Shown: positions 23,041 to 34,060, counted from the first letter of the stretch. The stretch is 64,000 nt of DNA from Takakia lepidozioides (GCA_030704615.1 CM060734.1:51912042-51976041), one strand, 5' to 3'. Numbers and translations: made by a program. Notes: a model not told the origin generated them from the sequence alone.

Positions 23041-23779
23041 CTAACGCCTAAAGTCATACTCTGCAAACAACTCCTCTCCAGCCCTAATAGTCCTCCTTGC
23101 ACATGTCATCACAAAAGTGGTGATGTTAGGATCCAATCTATTATCCCCGTTATGGCGCTCATCCCAAAACACGTTGGCGGTGTGGCCCGGCGGTAAGGTA
23201 ACTGAATTGTTGATGAGCCCAGCCACGTTGCCGTACACATCGGGGTTTCCGTCACAATAAATATGGGCTTAGCGGCCCAAATTTCTCGCCCTTACATCAT
23301 TGTCGTTCACAACAAGGATGTAAGGATGGATCAAGGACCCAAGGCCGTGTGTCTGCAATAATTGCCACTCCCGGTGGTGTGTACCTCGGCCCAAAATAGG
23401 GGAACAAATCCACAGAATCCTCTCCTCCCCCCAAAACTACATCCTTCATAAAAAAAAGTCCACGACCCATACTAGGGTCCATTGCCTCCATCACGCAATA
23501 CATGCGACCCCAAAAAAGAAATGGCTCACCCTCGGGAATCGGAACTGGACAAGGCACAAGACATTGGTAGAAATGGGGTTGGACTCCCATCGTGAATAGC
23601 TCCATAGCACCACGATGACGTATGGTGCCGTCATCAGGCCGACGAAGGCGCGGACCAACCGTGCGAAATAACTTCGATCCACCTCTCCAAGGGGGCGGCG
23701 CCCGTCCATCACTTCGGGGGCCCTTCTCCCGGAGTGGGAACCTAGTGATCCATCGGTCCCAGTCATACACAGTCCCCAA
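23041..23779 (-). pseudogene. SET-domain protein remnant beside a CACTA transposase
   Basis: Two minus-strand frames carry successive parts of a SET (lysine methyltransferase-type) domain. 23779-23297 encodes a proline/arginine-rich lead, then SMGRGLFFMKDVVL and DLFPYFGPRYTPPGVAII, matching the SET start (GRGLFA..., then a tyrosine/glycine turn). 23238-23041 encodes GNVAGLINNSVTLPPGHTAN and RRTIRAGEELFAEYDF, matching the RFINHS and GEEL..DY motifs. Between them are one frame change and an in-frame TAA. The usual NHSC reads NNSV, so cofactor or catalytic function may have been lost or the family is divergent. Known SET proteins write histone lysine methylation; a role for this element is inference. 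The lead may continue from an upstream exon at 23780-24060 (FFAEEAYRCGFLPSYEPHP). Confidence 0.72.
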
Positions 23780-24223
23780 AGGTGGTGGGATCCATCCGGG
23801 TTCTGCCGGAGGACCCGGATATGGACTCGGTGGCGGCTGTGGTCTCAGTAATGGAGGGGAAGAGAAACGTAGGTTGGTATGAGGGATCTCACGTGGAGGT
23901 AGTACTGGCCGAGATGGTCGGGATCTACGTCATGTTGCGAGAAAAAAAATGTTCACATCCGGAACGGGGTGGGGCTCGTAAGAAGGAAGAAACCCGCATC
24001 GGTATGCCTCTTCAGCAAAAAAATTGTGAGCTTGGATATCAAGACGGGGCTGCAAGATGCATGATATGAAATGCATCAATACTCAATTCACAAACGCGAG
24101 GTTTCATTAGATATAGTACTTTTAATTGAGGAGTACGTGAGAAGATATATGAACGACTTACCTTTGCGGCATCAGCAATCTCATACTTGGCGTAATGTTT
24201 TTATACAACATGGGGTCGCCGCA

Positions 24224-24502
24224 TCATCGTGTGGTCCTCCCAACCGGTAGTCGTGCCCAACACCAACTACACCAACACTCAATCTTGGGGAGGCGGTCCC
24301 GGCGGGGTCTCCCTGGGGCTCGTGCCTCTGTACTTGGCGGCCTACGACCTCGGGGTGGTGGCCGTGGGGGCAAAGCTGTGCGGACATGGCGATGCCGCCT
24401 AACTCGTAGACGAGGCGAACGTGTTGTCTCGCCCTCAGCGGGTGGTTGTGGCACAGCCGGCAACGAATCCTCAAGCGTGACACGTCGACAAACACGCGAC
24501 AT
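24224..24502 (-). CDS. Arg/Pro-rich open frame, possible first exon of the CACTA/SET unit
   Basis: Starts MSRVCRRVTLEDSLPAVPQP and continues with Arg/Pro-rich sequence (PPRPPPRGRRPPSTEARAPG). No recognised domain. It lies upstream of, and on the same strand as, the SET and TNP2 remnants, so it may be the first exon of one of them. Its strongly GC-rich composition contrasts with the AT-rich 24540-24800 leader, which holds repeated AACCCTAAA-like runs. Could equally be noise. Confidence 0.3.
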   Translation of the reverse strand: MSRVCRRVTLEDSLPAVPQPPAEGETTRSPRLRVRRHRHVRTALPPRPPPRGRRPPSTEARAPGRPRRDRLPKIECWCSWCWARLPVGRTTR

Positions 24503-24839
24503 GACCTAGCACGAGAGAGAGGTAGAGTACCGTATTGTGACCCACTGTAACCTCCGGAGGAGTTATACTCCCAACCCTTGGAATAACTTGAAAAAAAAAA
24601 CCCTACAAACGTAAAGCCATATGTCCCCACCCCACCAAAAAACAAAACCCTAAAAACAAAACTATATTGCAGCTAATCCTAAATTAACTATATTATAACT
24701 AACCCTAAACTAAACTATGTAACCCTTAAAACCCTAAGAGCCAAAGACCCAAAAACCCAAATGATCCTTGCAAAACCCCATAACCCAAAAAACCAAATAA
24801 AAAAATAAAAAAATGAGAGGCCTCTTCAACTCACCTCTG

Positions 24840-25124
24840 CACCAGATCTGCGATTGCCGTGCGACGTCCGTGCGACCCCTGTGCGATGTCCCTGTGACTT
24901 CCGTGCGACATCCCCCTGAGGCAGCGATGCTCGTGCGATTCTCCAACGTCGCAGCGGATCCTCCTCCTGCCAAGGTGGCCGCCCTTCTCTCCCATTCTCT
25001 CTCCCCTTCACGAAGGCGCCTGATCGCCGCCGAGGTTTCCCTGTGGGGTCGCCACACTGGCGCATCGCGGCGCAACCGACCGCCCTCTCACTCCCCCTCT
25101 CAATCTCTCTATCTGATCTCTCTC
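24840..25124. repeat. GCGAC-rich segment, likely CACTA subterminal region
   Basis: Closely spaced GCGAC/GTCGC and GCGAT motifs (GTGCGACGTCCGTGCGACCC and similar) precede the gap. The same motif density characterises the terminus of the other CACTA element at 42700-43265. This suggests the 5' end of the TNP2/SET element lies here or inside the gap. No terminal inverted repeat is visible before the N run. Confidence 0.5.
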
Positions 25125-25624
25125 NNNNNNNNNNNNNNNNNNNNNNNNNNNNNNNNNNNNNNNNNNNNNNNNNNNNNNNNNNNNNNNNNNNNNNNNNNNN
25201 NNNNNNNNNNNNNNNNNNNNNNNNNNNNNNNNNNNNNNNNNNNNNNNNNNNNNNNNNNNNNNNNNNNNNNNNNNNNNNNNNNNNNNNNNNNNNNNNNNNN
25301 NNNNNNNNNNNNNNNNNNNNNNNNNNNNNNNNNNNNNNNNNNNNNNNNNNNNNNNNNNNNNNNNNNNNNNNNNNNNNNNNNNNNNNNNNNNNNNNNNNNN
25401 NNNNNNNNNNNNNNNNNNNNNNNNNNNNNNNNNNNNNNNNNNNNNNNNNNNNNNNNNNNNNNNNNNNNNNNNNNNNNNNNNNNNNNNNNNNNNNNNNNNN
25501 NNNNNNNNNNNNNNNNNNNNNNNNNNNNNNNNNNNNNNNNNNNNNNNNNNNNNNNNNNNNNNNNNNNNNNNNNNNNNNNNNNNNNNNNNNNNNNNNNNNN
25601 NNNNNNNNNNNNNNNNNNNNNNNN
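25125..25624. other. Assembly gap (500 N)
   Basis: Exactly 500 N, a conventional placeholder for unknown length. It separates the CACTA remnant from the methyltransferase-bearing retroelement and may conceal the pol region and 3' LTR of the latter. Confidence 0.98.
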
Positions 25625-25639
25625 ACGCTTCGTCAGCAT

Positions 25640-26465
25640 TAGGCTCCACTAACTGCTGCAACTGAGCATTCCCACAGGAGGCCAGGTCCACTATCCAGAA
25701 AGCATGCGATCCTGGGAAGCTGAGCAGTGTAGGTAATGCTGCTCGTCGGTTTGACCCACCTTGTTGACCACTGCCAAAGGCAAACGGTCATCTGTTCTCA
25801 CACGTTGAGACTGCCTCCCTGTGTCCAGAATGTTATCCACTGTGAGATGTGCTGGCCGTTGCACCCCATCAAATGCACGCTTGAGCAGTGCGGGTGCATC
25901 ATGTTAGTCCACCATAGCCGTGGACGATGAGCCCGTGACCCCACTGTAGCTGCATCTAGCAACACTGCTGACCCAAGCCACGACGGACTTGATGCACACT
26001 GGCCATCATCCTCGCCCGAGAATCGCCCATCAGTGGCACATTCTCCAAGATGTATGCTGGAGATACAGCTTGATGAAGCTGCAAGTGGCGCAAAACCCGC
26101 ACCATCTCCCAAAACAGACCCGACCTCGAGTCTCGCAATCCATTGCCATGCCCGGCTGATGAATGCCCTTGGCAGGGCCAACCTGCCACTACCAGATCAA
26201 TGGAGCCAACCCGCTCCAAATCCTGCGCCCCCAGCAACGAAATGTCTGCTGGCAAGGCCTGCTGATATCCACGAATTGCACACCCGACAACAACTCAGGG
26301 TACCGCTGCACCAACTGAGCAACATGGCGAAGTGAAACGCGTCGTGCAGTCTCATCCCTCTCCACATACAGGTAACGCCGAACTCGTACACCTGCCTGTA
26401 ACACAGCAGCCAATCCGGTGCTGATCCCGCCAAACAAGTCCAGAAGACAAATGCCTTCATCCGGA
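25640..26465 (-). pseudogene. C5-cytosine DNA methyltransferase domain within an LTR retroelement
   Basis: Transfers methyl groups from SAM to cytosine C5 in DNA. The domain follows the retroelement protease in the same frame and is then broken by several frameshifts. Motifs in order: motif I LLDLFGGISTGLAAVL (about 26460); acidic residue region VRRYLYVERDETARR; motif IV GWPCQGHSSAG with the catalytic Pro-Cys (about 26175); motif VI AYILENVPLMGDS (about 26045); motif VIII-like SRAHRPRLWWTNM (about 25905); a VDNILDTGR segment; and SFPGSHAFWIVDLASCG near 25700. The spacing fits a compact DNMT3/DRM- or phage-like methyltransferase. At least three frame changes separate motifs I, IV, VIII and the C-terminus, so it is inactive here. 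Cytosine methyltransferases captured by LTR retrotransposons are known from dinoflagellates and the charophyte Klebsormidium. Confidence 0.85.
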
Positions 26466-26779
26466 GACTGCCACACAATAGGTGTGGTGTCCAATGGAGA
26501 CAATTGAGGTGGTCCTGGTGCAATCCCCACACTCTCCTCCTCTCCTGACGGTACAAAAGCCTCCACCCAGGCTTGTTGCACCCGTCGATCAGCATCCCGC
26601 TGCAAATCCTTGCTCGTGCCCCACAATGGAGTCTGAGCAACCATGGTAGGCAACTCCGCCATACCATACATGTCATCCTGCTCTCCCGGAGGTGGTACAT
26701 CCTCTGAATGAGCATTGCCCTCAAGCAACTCTCTAGGCCAACTCACTGCCGCTGTGAATGCTGCTAGTGTCGGCATCTT

Positions 26780-27274
26780 GCCTCGCTGGGCAACCGCAAC
26801 TCCTCCTATGAACGTCACAGGGAGCTGCACACGCCGGCCCTCCCCTGACTGCCATGCAGGCCTATAGGAAGCTGACTCCTCCCAAAAATCCAGGGTGAAG
26901 CCCATGGGGTACAACACTGCCCCACCAACCAGGACATCGTATGAGACTGCGTCTGTCACAATGGCCTTGGCTCGCATCACTGAGCCATCTGTAGGGTGAT
27001 CCGGCCGTAGTCTGATAGCCAACTCACGCCGTGTCATGCCCCGAGCCTGCTCCGATCCTCCCAGAGACGTCTGTATCTGGAAAGGACAAGGCTCCATATC
27101 CGCCTCCGTGAGGCCCAAGCCTGCAATAGCAGCTCTGCCCAGCATCAATGGCTGAGCTCCCGAGTCCAACAAGACCCGCAGTGGCCGGTACCTCTTGCCT
27201 GCCGGTCCACTCAAACAGAAAATGCCATCCTGGTTGTCTAACATGACAACTCCAGGTGTCCATGGCGCGCTCAA
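26780..27274 (-). pseudogene. Retropepsin-like aspartic protease domain of the retroelement
   Basis: Processes the retroelement polyprotein. The frame 27274-26189 contains YRPLRVLLDSGAQPLMLGR, the D-S-G-A active-site loop of a pseudo-retropepsin, followed by beta-strand-like segments and VSYDVLVGGAVLYPMGFTLD, matching the D-x-L-x-G-x flap/dimer region. A linker of about 80 residues (VPPPGEQDDMYGMAELPTM) then leads in frame into methyltransferase motif I, so protease and methyltransferase belong to one reading frame. Confidence 0.8.
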
Positions 27275-27959
27275 TGGCTGGCCTAGCTGGCAGCTCCATC
27301 AACCTGGCAGCTGCAGCTTGCCATGGCGCCGCCGTGGCAGTCTTGACCCTCAAATCCGAGGATCCCTCCGGCACTACACCTCCCACTATCTCCGCAGAAG
27401 ATGAAGTAACCTCCCCACTCTCACAGAGTGTAGCTGCCAGCCTGAACACCTCAGCTGGTCTTACCCCCGGCGTCGCAATCATGGTAGCCGAGAACAATGG
27501 AGCCTGGCACACAGATGTGGCCGCTCCTAGCAGCACACTAGCTGCCGTAGCCTTGGCAACACTAGGTAGTGGTGCTACCCGTGTAGCTCTCCCCAATGGC
27601 ATAGTAACCTCCGCCTCGGTAACAGTCGGGCGAGAACTAGGTGCCATGGATGGCGTCGACACTGTCTCCGCCAATGTGAATGACTGAGGAAGCCTAGCCT
27701 GACGGCTTGCCTCCCCACGCTGTGGATCCAACTCCACCTCTGCACCTCGTGGCTCAGGAACTCGTGCTGCTCCTCGAGTCACGGCTGCAGCAGACTCCAC
27801 CTGCACTAGTGGTAGTGCTGCTCCACACATGAATCCCATGCCTCCCATATCTCCTCCCTCAGGAGCAGGAGGTGGACCATCCGGCCTTAGAGCCGGTACC
27901 ACCTGAGCTGTAGCCATGGCAGCGAGCCTCTGCTCTAGCTGCTGAAGCCGGTTGGCCAT
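27230..27959 (-). pseudogene. Retroelement linker region (coiled coil plus Ala/Pro/Thr-rich)
   Basis: Begins MANRLQQLEQRLAAMATAQ, a short predicted coiled coil, then a long low-complexity Ala/Val/Pro/Thr stretch, and shifts frame near DTW into the protease frame. It sits between the zinc knuckles and protease. No known domain. Confidence 0.6.
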
Positions 27960-28276
27960 GCCTTGGTCAACACCCTGACCTCCGCGTCCTTGGCCACGTT
28001 GAGCTTGCCCTTGGCCTCGTGGCTGGCCACCTCGTCCCTCTGGGCTGCTCCACCTCGCCCCCGGCCACCATTGTTCCCTTGGAACTGGCCTGGGCGCAAC
28101 TCAGGATGCAAACCATAACACTGAGCCTCTCCATGCCCGTGTTTGCCACAATGCCCACACTGTAACTGTGCAGGCTGTGCATGTGCCGGCCCTTTGCCTC
28201 CCTCTGGACAATCCTTCTTGACATGGGGTCCTCCACATGTCCAGCACACCCACATCCGCCCGTTGTTGGCCAGCAA
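27935..28276 (-). pseudogene. Retroelement nucleocapsid with two CCHC zinc knuckles
   Basis: RNA-binding part of gag. Two knuckles of form C-x2-C-x4-H-x4-C are visible: CWTCGGPHVKKDC and CGHCGKHGHGEAQC, followed by a Gly/Arg-rich tail (NNGGRGRGG). The frame differs from both the gag core upstream and the linker downstream, so frameshifts flank it. Confidence 0.88.
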
Positions 28277-29373
28277 ATGAAGGGAGAGACCCCTGCATCT
28301 GAGGTCCTCTCTGCCCTTCCCTGAGCTTCACCTGAGCCCCCTTGTTGCCTTGAGCACGTTGAGGTAGTGGTTGGCTAGGAGCACCACTACCCCGTGGTGT
28401 CTCCTTAGCAAATCCCACCATGACCACTCGTTCCTCCACCATGTTGAGCTCTATCCGCTCTGCCAGCAAAAACACATTTGCTAAGGTGGGTTGGGCCGCT
28501 TGTAGGAGAGTTGCATCCCGCACCCTTCTCCTCAGCTCCTTGTCCAATATCCCATACCAGAATTGGACTGCCTGAGCTTCCGTAACCCCTTGGGTTACAT
28601 TTATCAAGCGCCTCATGCGAGTGAAAGCCTCCCTCAAGCTCTCGGTCGGCTTCCGTTGGAACTCTTGCAAGCTCCGCAACTTCTCTGTCCTCACCCCTTG
28701 GTAGTTCCCTCTCAACTCTTCGAAGAACTCCACAACAGGGTTGAAGGCAGGCACGGGTGCTAGTGCTGGTGCGGTAGTGGCTTGGGTGGACGTCGTAGCT
28801 ACTGTACCACCAGTCCCACTGCTACTTGCTGAAGCTGCCGGTGCATGCAGCGGCAGGTGTAGCCACTGCCCTCGTGGCTCTAGTGCCCCTAGTGATGGAG
28901 ACATAGTCGGGTGACCAGTACATCCTCCACTCCTCGATCTCAACCTCATGCCCCCGCCTGAACTCATGGTAATCATCCATAGGCGGCCCCTCAAGGTGCT
29001 GAAACAGCCCTTTCCATGCCATGAAAGGCGTAAATAGTTGTGGATTGCGCATTTGCTGCAAATCACACCAACTATCAAACTCTTGGATAAAATCATCCAA
29101 CTCGATGGTGCCCACCGCCCCAGAGTACCTTCGTGGCCCCTTGGTAGCTCCATACATCTCCTCCATTGTGTCCCACAACAATGGCAAAGAAACAACTTGC
29201 ACCGCCGGTATGAGTCCTCCTGATTCACAATCCGAATCAGAACCTTCCGTAGAAGACACAGGAGGTGAAGGTGGCCTAAACCGCACACCTCGTCTCGTGT
29301 ACCCACTAGTATCGCTAGTGCTCGAACCGGCACTGTCCCCAGCAACTAGTGGCACCTCCGTGTTGACACTCAA
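28277..29373 (-). pseudogene. Retroelement gag (capsid) region
   Basis: The N-terminal part starts at ATG 29373 (MSVNTEVPLVAGDSAGSSTS), with an acidic/serine-rich region and FIQEFDSWCDLQQMRNPQLF, MAWKGLFQHLEGPPMDDYHE. After a frame change near 28860, the retrotransposon gag core reads VEFFEELRGNYQGVRTEKLR, then LQEFQRKPTESLREAFTRMR and FLLAERIELNMVEE, typical of Ty3/gypsy gag. The next domains downstream are zinc knuckles, protease and methyltransferase. Decayed. Confidence 0.85.
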
Positions 29374-29635
29374 CCGGTCATGAACATGTCCCTAACCCCC
29401 TCTTCACAAGGTAACCGGGTAGAGAACCTGTTGCGGCTTATGGTTTGGAATACTAAGTTCCTAACATAGCCTACACCTGTACCTGCATCCACCGCAAGCA
29501 CTCCTATGGTTGGCTGGTCATCACCTCCAACCTCACCACAGGAGAAACAATGATGGTCTGGCTGGTCATCACCCCAGCCTCACCATCGACAGCATGCTCT
29601 AGGACTGGCCGGTGATCAAATCCGGACCAATCACC

Positions 29636-29643
29636 TATAAAAA
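29636..29643 (+). promoter_or_regulatory. TATA-box-like motif
   Basis: CCTATAAAAAC on the plus strand with CCAAT 5 bp upstream (29627-29631). It faces the minisatellite and away from gag. It could be a promoter of an unknown transcript or chance. Confidence 0.25.
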
Positions 29644-30019
29644 CAAGCGCCCACACAAAACTAGCATGGCGCACAGTCAAGCATGCAGGTATGGAGGGGA
29701 TCCAAACACAAGAAATCAGATCGACAACTCCCCCACACCAAAAACAACTCCACGGTGTTGCTCCTGCAAGGACACCCCAGCCCAAACCCGGACTGACTCT
29801 TGCCTCCACCTACGGAAAGGTCTTGGCCTAATGAGAGGGTGGAAACTACGAGGAAGAGAAGCTAAAGCAATGCCTAACCCCAGCATGCTCTCATCCCAAC
29901 ACTCTGCCTCTCCTCTCTACCCTCACTTGCATGACCATGGGAATATCATGAAGATACTCCTCAAACCGCCCTCCACGAGCTTCAAAATTCGGCCTTCCAG
30001 ACCACATGCCAGTCCTTAG

Positions 30020-31760
30020 GCAGTCCACCAGTGCCTCCACGAGTCAGCACAGGCCGTCCACAGGTCAACACGGGCCACCACAGACCAGCACAGGCCCACA
30101 CAGCTCACTGGTCACAGCCGTCACCAGTCCCACAGGCCACTGGGCACAGCCTGTCACAGCGCCAAGCCCATCACAGCCCGTCACAGCCTCAAAGGCCTCA
30201 GGCACGGCCTGTCACAGCCCCTCACAGCCCCTCACAGCCTCAAAGGCCATGGGCACGGCCTGTCACAGCCCCTCACAGCCCGTCACAGCCTCAAAGGCTC
30301 AGGCACGGCCTGTCAAGCCCCTCACAGCCCCTCACAGCCCCAAAGGCCATGGGCACAGCCTGTCACAGCTCGCCACAGCCTGTCACAGCCCGTCACAGCC
30401 CCACAGGCCTCAGGCACAGCCTGTCACAGCCCCGCACAGCCCGTCACAGCCCCAAAGGCCACTGGGCACAGCTGTCACAGTCTGACACAGCCCGTCACAG
30501 CCCCAAGGGCACAGGGCACAGCCTGCACAGCCCGTCACAGCCCCCAGGGCACAGGCACAGCCTGTCACAGCCCCTCACAGCCCATCACAGCCTGTCACAG
30601 CTGCCACAGCCTGTCACAGCCGTCACAGCCTCAAAGGCCTCAGGCACGGTCTGTCACAGCCCCTCACAGCCCGTCACAGCCCCAACGGCCATGGGCACGC
30701 CTGTCACAGCCCGTCACAGCCCCAAAGGCCCCAGGCACGGCCTGTCACAGCCCGTCACAGCCCGTCACAGCCCCAAAGGCCATGGGCACGGCCTGTCACA
30801 GCCCCTCACAGCCCTCACAGCCCCAAAGGCCCCAGGCACGGCCTGTCACAGCCCTCACAGCCCGTCACAGCCTCAAAGGCCTCCTCACAGCCCCTCACAG
30901 CCCGTCACAGCCCCAAAGGCCATGGCACAGCCTGTCACAGCTCGCCACAGCCTCCAGTCTGACACAGCCCGTCACAGCCCCACAGGGCACAGGGCACAGC
31001 CTATCACAGCCTGACACAGCCCGTCACAGCCCCACAGGGCACAGGGCACGCCTGTCACAGCCTGTCACAGCCTGTCACAGCCCGTCACAGCCTCAAAGGC
31101 CTCAGGCACGGCCTGTCACAGCCCCTCACAGCCCGTCACAGCCCCAACGGCCATGGGCACGGCCTGTCACAGCCCGTCACAGCCCGTCACAGCCCCAAAG
31201 CCCAGGCACGGCCTGTCACAGCCCCTCACAGCCCGTCACAGCCCCAAAGGCCATGGGCACGGCCTGTCACAGCCCCTCACAGCCCGTCACAGCCCCAAAG
31301 GCCCCAGGCACGGCCTGTCACAGCCCTCACAGCCCGTCACAGCCTCAAAGGCCTCAGGCACGGCCTGTCACAGCCCCTCACAGCCCCTCACAGCCCCAAA
31401 GGCCATGTGGGCACAGCCTGTCACAGCTTGCCACAGCCTGTCACAGCCCGTCACAGCCCCACAGGCCTAGGGCACAGCCTGTCACCTCCCCGCAACAGCC
31501 CGTCACCGCCCCAAATGCCACTGGCACAACAAGCCTGTCACAAAATCCCATCCTGCCACAGCCCGTCACCCGCCCCCTGGCTCAGGGCACAGCCTGTCCA
31601 CACACGCCCATCACAGCCTGTCACATCTTCCACAAAGCCTGCACAGCCGTCACAGCCCCACAGCCCCACAGTCCTTCAGGGCACGCCTGTCACAGCCCAT
31701 CACAGCCCTCTCACAAACAGCTTGCCACAGCCTGTCACAAACAGCCCCACACATTGCCGC
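30020..31760. repeat. GC-rich minisatellite, ~1.7 kb
   Basis: Built from a 10-11 bp core, CCCGTCACAGC / CCCCTCACAGC, arranged in higher-order units of roughly 50-60 bp that include CAAAGGCCATGGGCACGGCC. Because unit lengths vary, all three plus-strand frames are long and open and encode Ser/Pro/Thr/His-rich repeats; this is a by-product of the repeat and not evidence for a protein. It lies upstream of the retroelement gag, within what may be its LTR/leader. Confidence 0.95.
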
Positions 31761-33612
31761 TCTGGCAGTTTAGCCATTTCTCCAAGGGGTTTTAGCCACG
31801 CCAAGCTAGGGTTTGTGTCTCTTTCGACTCTAGGCTCTTTCCACCGAGCTATGGTGGCTGTGAGGAAATCAGCAAGGTATCCTGCTCTTTCGGCTCCCAC
31901 ACACCACCATACTAGCCCTAAGCCATGAGGTGGTTGCCACAAACCAAGCCTTTCTTTCTCACTTAGCCTCCCCAACACGCACTAAACTCAATGGCAAACA
32001 ACCAAGCCTGCTGGTTCCCAGCCCTTGTGAGCACTCATTCAAGCACTCTCATTGGCCATAACATCTGTCTTAGAGCCTATTCCAGCCCTCTACACCTGTT
32101 GCTTCAAGAGTTGCGCTCCCTTCAAGCTTGAAGTTGAAACCCCAACTCACATAGGCCCTACAAGTGTTTTTCTTTCACTCCAAGTGAAACCATGCCCTAG
32201 ACCTCCGTTCTAGCTCTCTAAGGCTTGAAAACCTAGCCTCAATGGCTGAAGGCCATGCTCCACACATGCCCCACTCTCACCATAAGAAAATCAACTCCTT
32301 TGCTTCATTTCTTGCACCCACAACCTGATAATACAAGCTTCAGCAGGCTGAAAGCATGCTCTACTACATGCCCTACAAAAAGGGAAACCAGCCCCTTCAT
32401 TCCTTTCTTGCACTCCCACAACCTAAAGTGCAAGCCTTCACCCAGGCTGATAGCATGCTCCACACATACATTGCCCTCACATAAGGGAAGTCAGCCCTCC
32501 CTCTTCCTTGCTTGCCCTCCAAGCTTGAAGATGGAAGCTTCAATGAGCTGTACATGCTCCACACATGCAACCTCTTCACACAAAGATATCAGCCCCCTAT
32601 CTTGGCTCCTTGCTCCTTGATGCTCTCTATGACAAGACTAAGCACTCCATAGCCTTTGCCAAGCTCCTGAAACCCTAAGGCTTACATTCCAGCCACAAGA
32701 CACTTTCTCTTGTGGTGCAAGAACTCTTCTCCAAGCTCTGAAACCTAGGTGCACTTCCATGGCCTTGCCGCACCTCTTAGCTCCTGTTCCAGCCCTGCTC
32801 TTGCCATGACAAGAGCCCTCTCAATGATGAAGCTCGAGATTGAAACCCAATCTCACCATACTCCACAAAGTGCACTGACTGATTTGCCCCAAGCAAAATC
32901 AGCCCTTTCGCTTGGTCTTGCAATCCTTCACACAAGGAAAGCTCGCATTCCCAAGTCCAGTTCTCAGCTTTGCCACCAAAGCCACTATAACCTGCTCTTG
33001 ACTGGTCCTCTTCCCAATCGTGCTTGCTCATGCATGTACACAATCTGGAACCATCAAGGTGCTCTGGAATTACCTGCAGCATGGTGCTTTCATCTCTGAA
33101 GCTGAAGATCGAATGCCAAGGTCTACCACCTCGTAACCCACATCGCCTCCGCTTCTAACAACTAAGAGCTCCACGGTGCTCCTTGCATAACAACTTGGTT
33201 TCTCTCATTCTCAAGCAAAAACCACAATGCTACAACTAACTCGTATCTGGCACTCACAGATACGAGCTGATAATTTCTCGAGTGATAAAGAAGAAGAATA
33301 CAAGCACAAGCTCATGCGAGCTCACAAAGCTGAAGCATAAACTCATGCATATATAACCTCATCACTCAAATACAAGTCAAGCCAAGGTGCACCCCACGCC
33401 ATGGGGAATCCACACTACGGCGCCATAGCTAGGCGCGGTGAGGCTCAACTCGAGAAAGATGAGCCTCCCGCGCTTGCCGTGAAGATAACCACTCCAGGGC
33501 CTAAATCTGCCTTGACCCCTGGATTGACACTTGGGCCAATCCCAAATGTCAATATGTAAAAGCTAGCTATTTCCTAGCTAGTTTCACACTAGTGGTAAAA
33601 TAACTTGACAAC
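31761..33612 (-). mobile_element. Possible LTR/leader of the methyltransferase retroelement
   Basis: No gene is supported. Many copies of CTCCACACATGC, AAGCTTGAAG and CCAGCCCT-like words give a loose tandem texture. Read on the minus strand, the segment would begin TGTCAAGTTATTTTACCACT at 33612, a TG start expected of an LTR. No second copy is present in the window, so the LTR call is inference. The partner would lie in or beyond the N gap. Confidence 0.3.
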
Positions 33613-33869
33613 CGCCAGCGTGAAGGAGCTGCCGTGTGAGGGAGCTGCCCTCCCTCTCCCTTCTCGCTCTCTCTCATTCTCCTCTTATCCCGCATCTCCT
33701 CTCCCTCTTGCCCTTATCTTCTCTCTCTCCCTCAGTCTTTCCTCGCTCTCCTCTCTCCCTCTTCTCCCTTTTTTGTTGTTTGAGCGAGGGAGTGTGCCCA
33801 CGCGACCTGGTGCGGAGCGCCAGCGGAACGCCAGCGTGAAGGAGCTGCTGCGTGAGGCGCCCAACTGCA

Positions 33870-34060
33870 GGTAAGCACCATGCATTTCTGATCTTCATAG
33901 TGAGAGATTTCAGTGAGAGTTTGGGTTCCACGGAGTAGACAGTGGAATCCCCACGGATCTCATAGTATATAGGACAATAGAAGAAGTGTTCTTCAGTTTC
34001 AATTTCATGGAGAGAGAGGGAAGATAAAATGTCTTGTCGAGACATGGACAAGACCAAACA
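33870..34060 (-). mobile_element. LINE C-terminal fragment
   Basis: Encodes SLSLHEIETEEHFFYCPIYY followed by EIRGDS, like the post-RT Cys/His segment of non-LTR retrotransposons (E-x2-x-H-x7-CP). A purine/pyrimidine-rich low-complexity tract (33650-33780) lies at its downstream side. Confidence 0.5.

Noticed and set aside
24813-25691. Long open frames running through the 500 N gap
   Set aside because: They are open only because N cannot give a stop codon.
30006-31795. Long overlapping open frames encoding Ser/Pro/Thr/His-rich repeats
   Set aside because: All three frames of the strand are open because the minisatellite lacks stop codons; no domain, no codon preference and no conserved start.
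33585-33612. CACTAGTGG as a possible left CACTA terminus
   Set aside because: No GCGAC subterminal repeats follow it and it does not match the CACTACAGCACC terminus at 43265.
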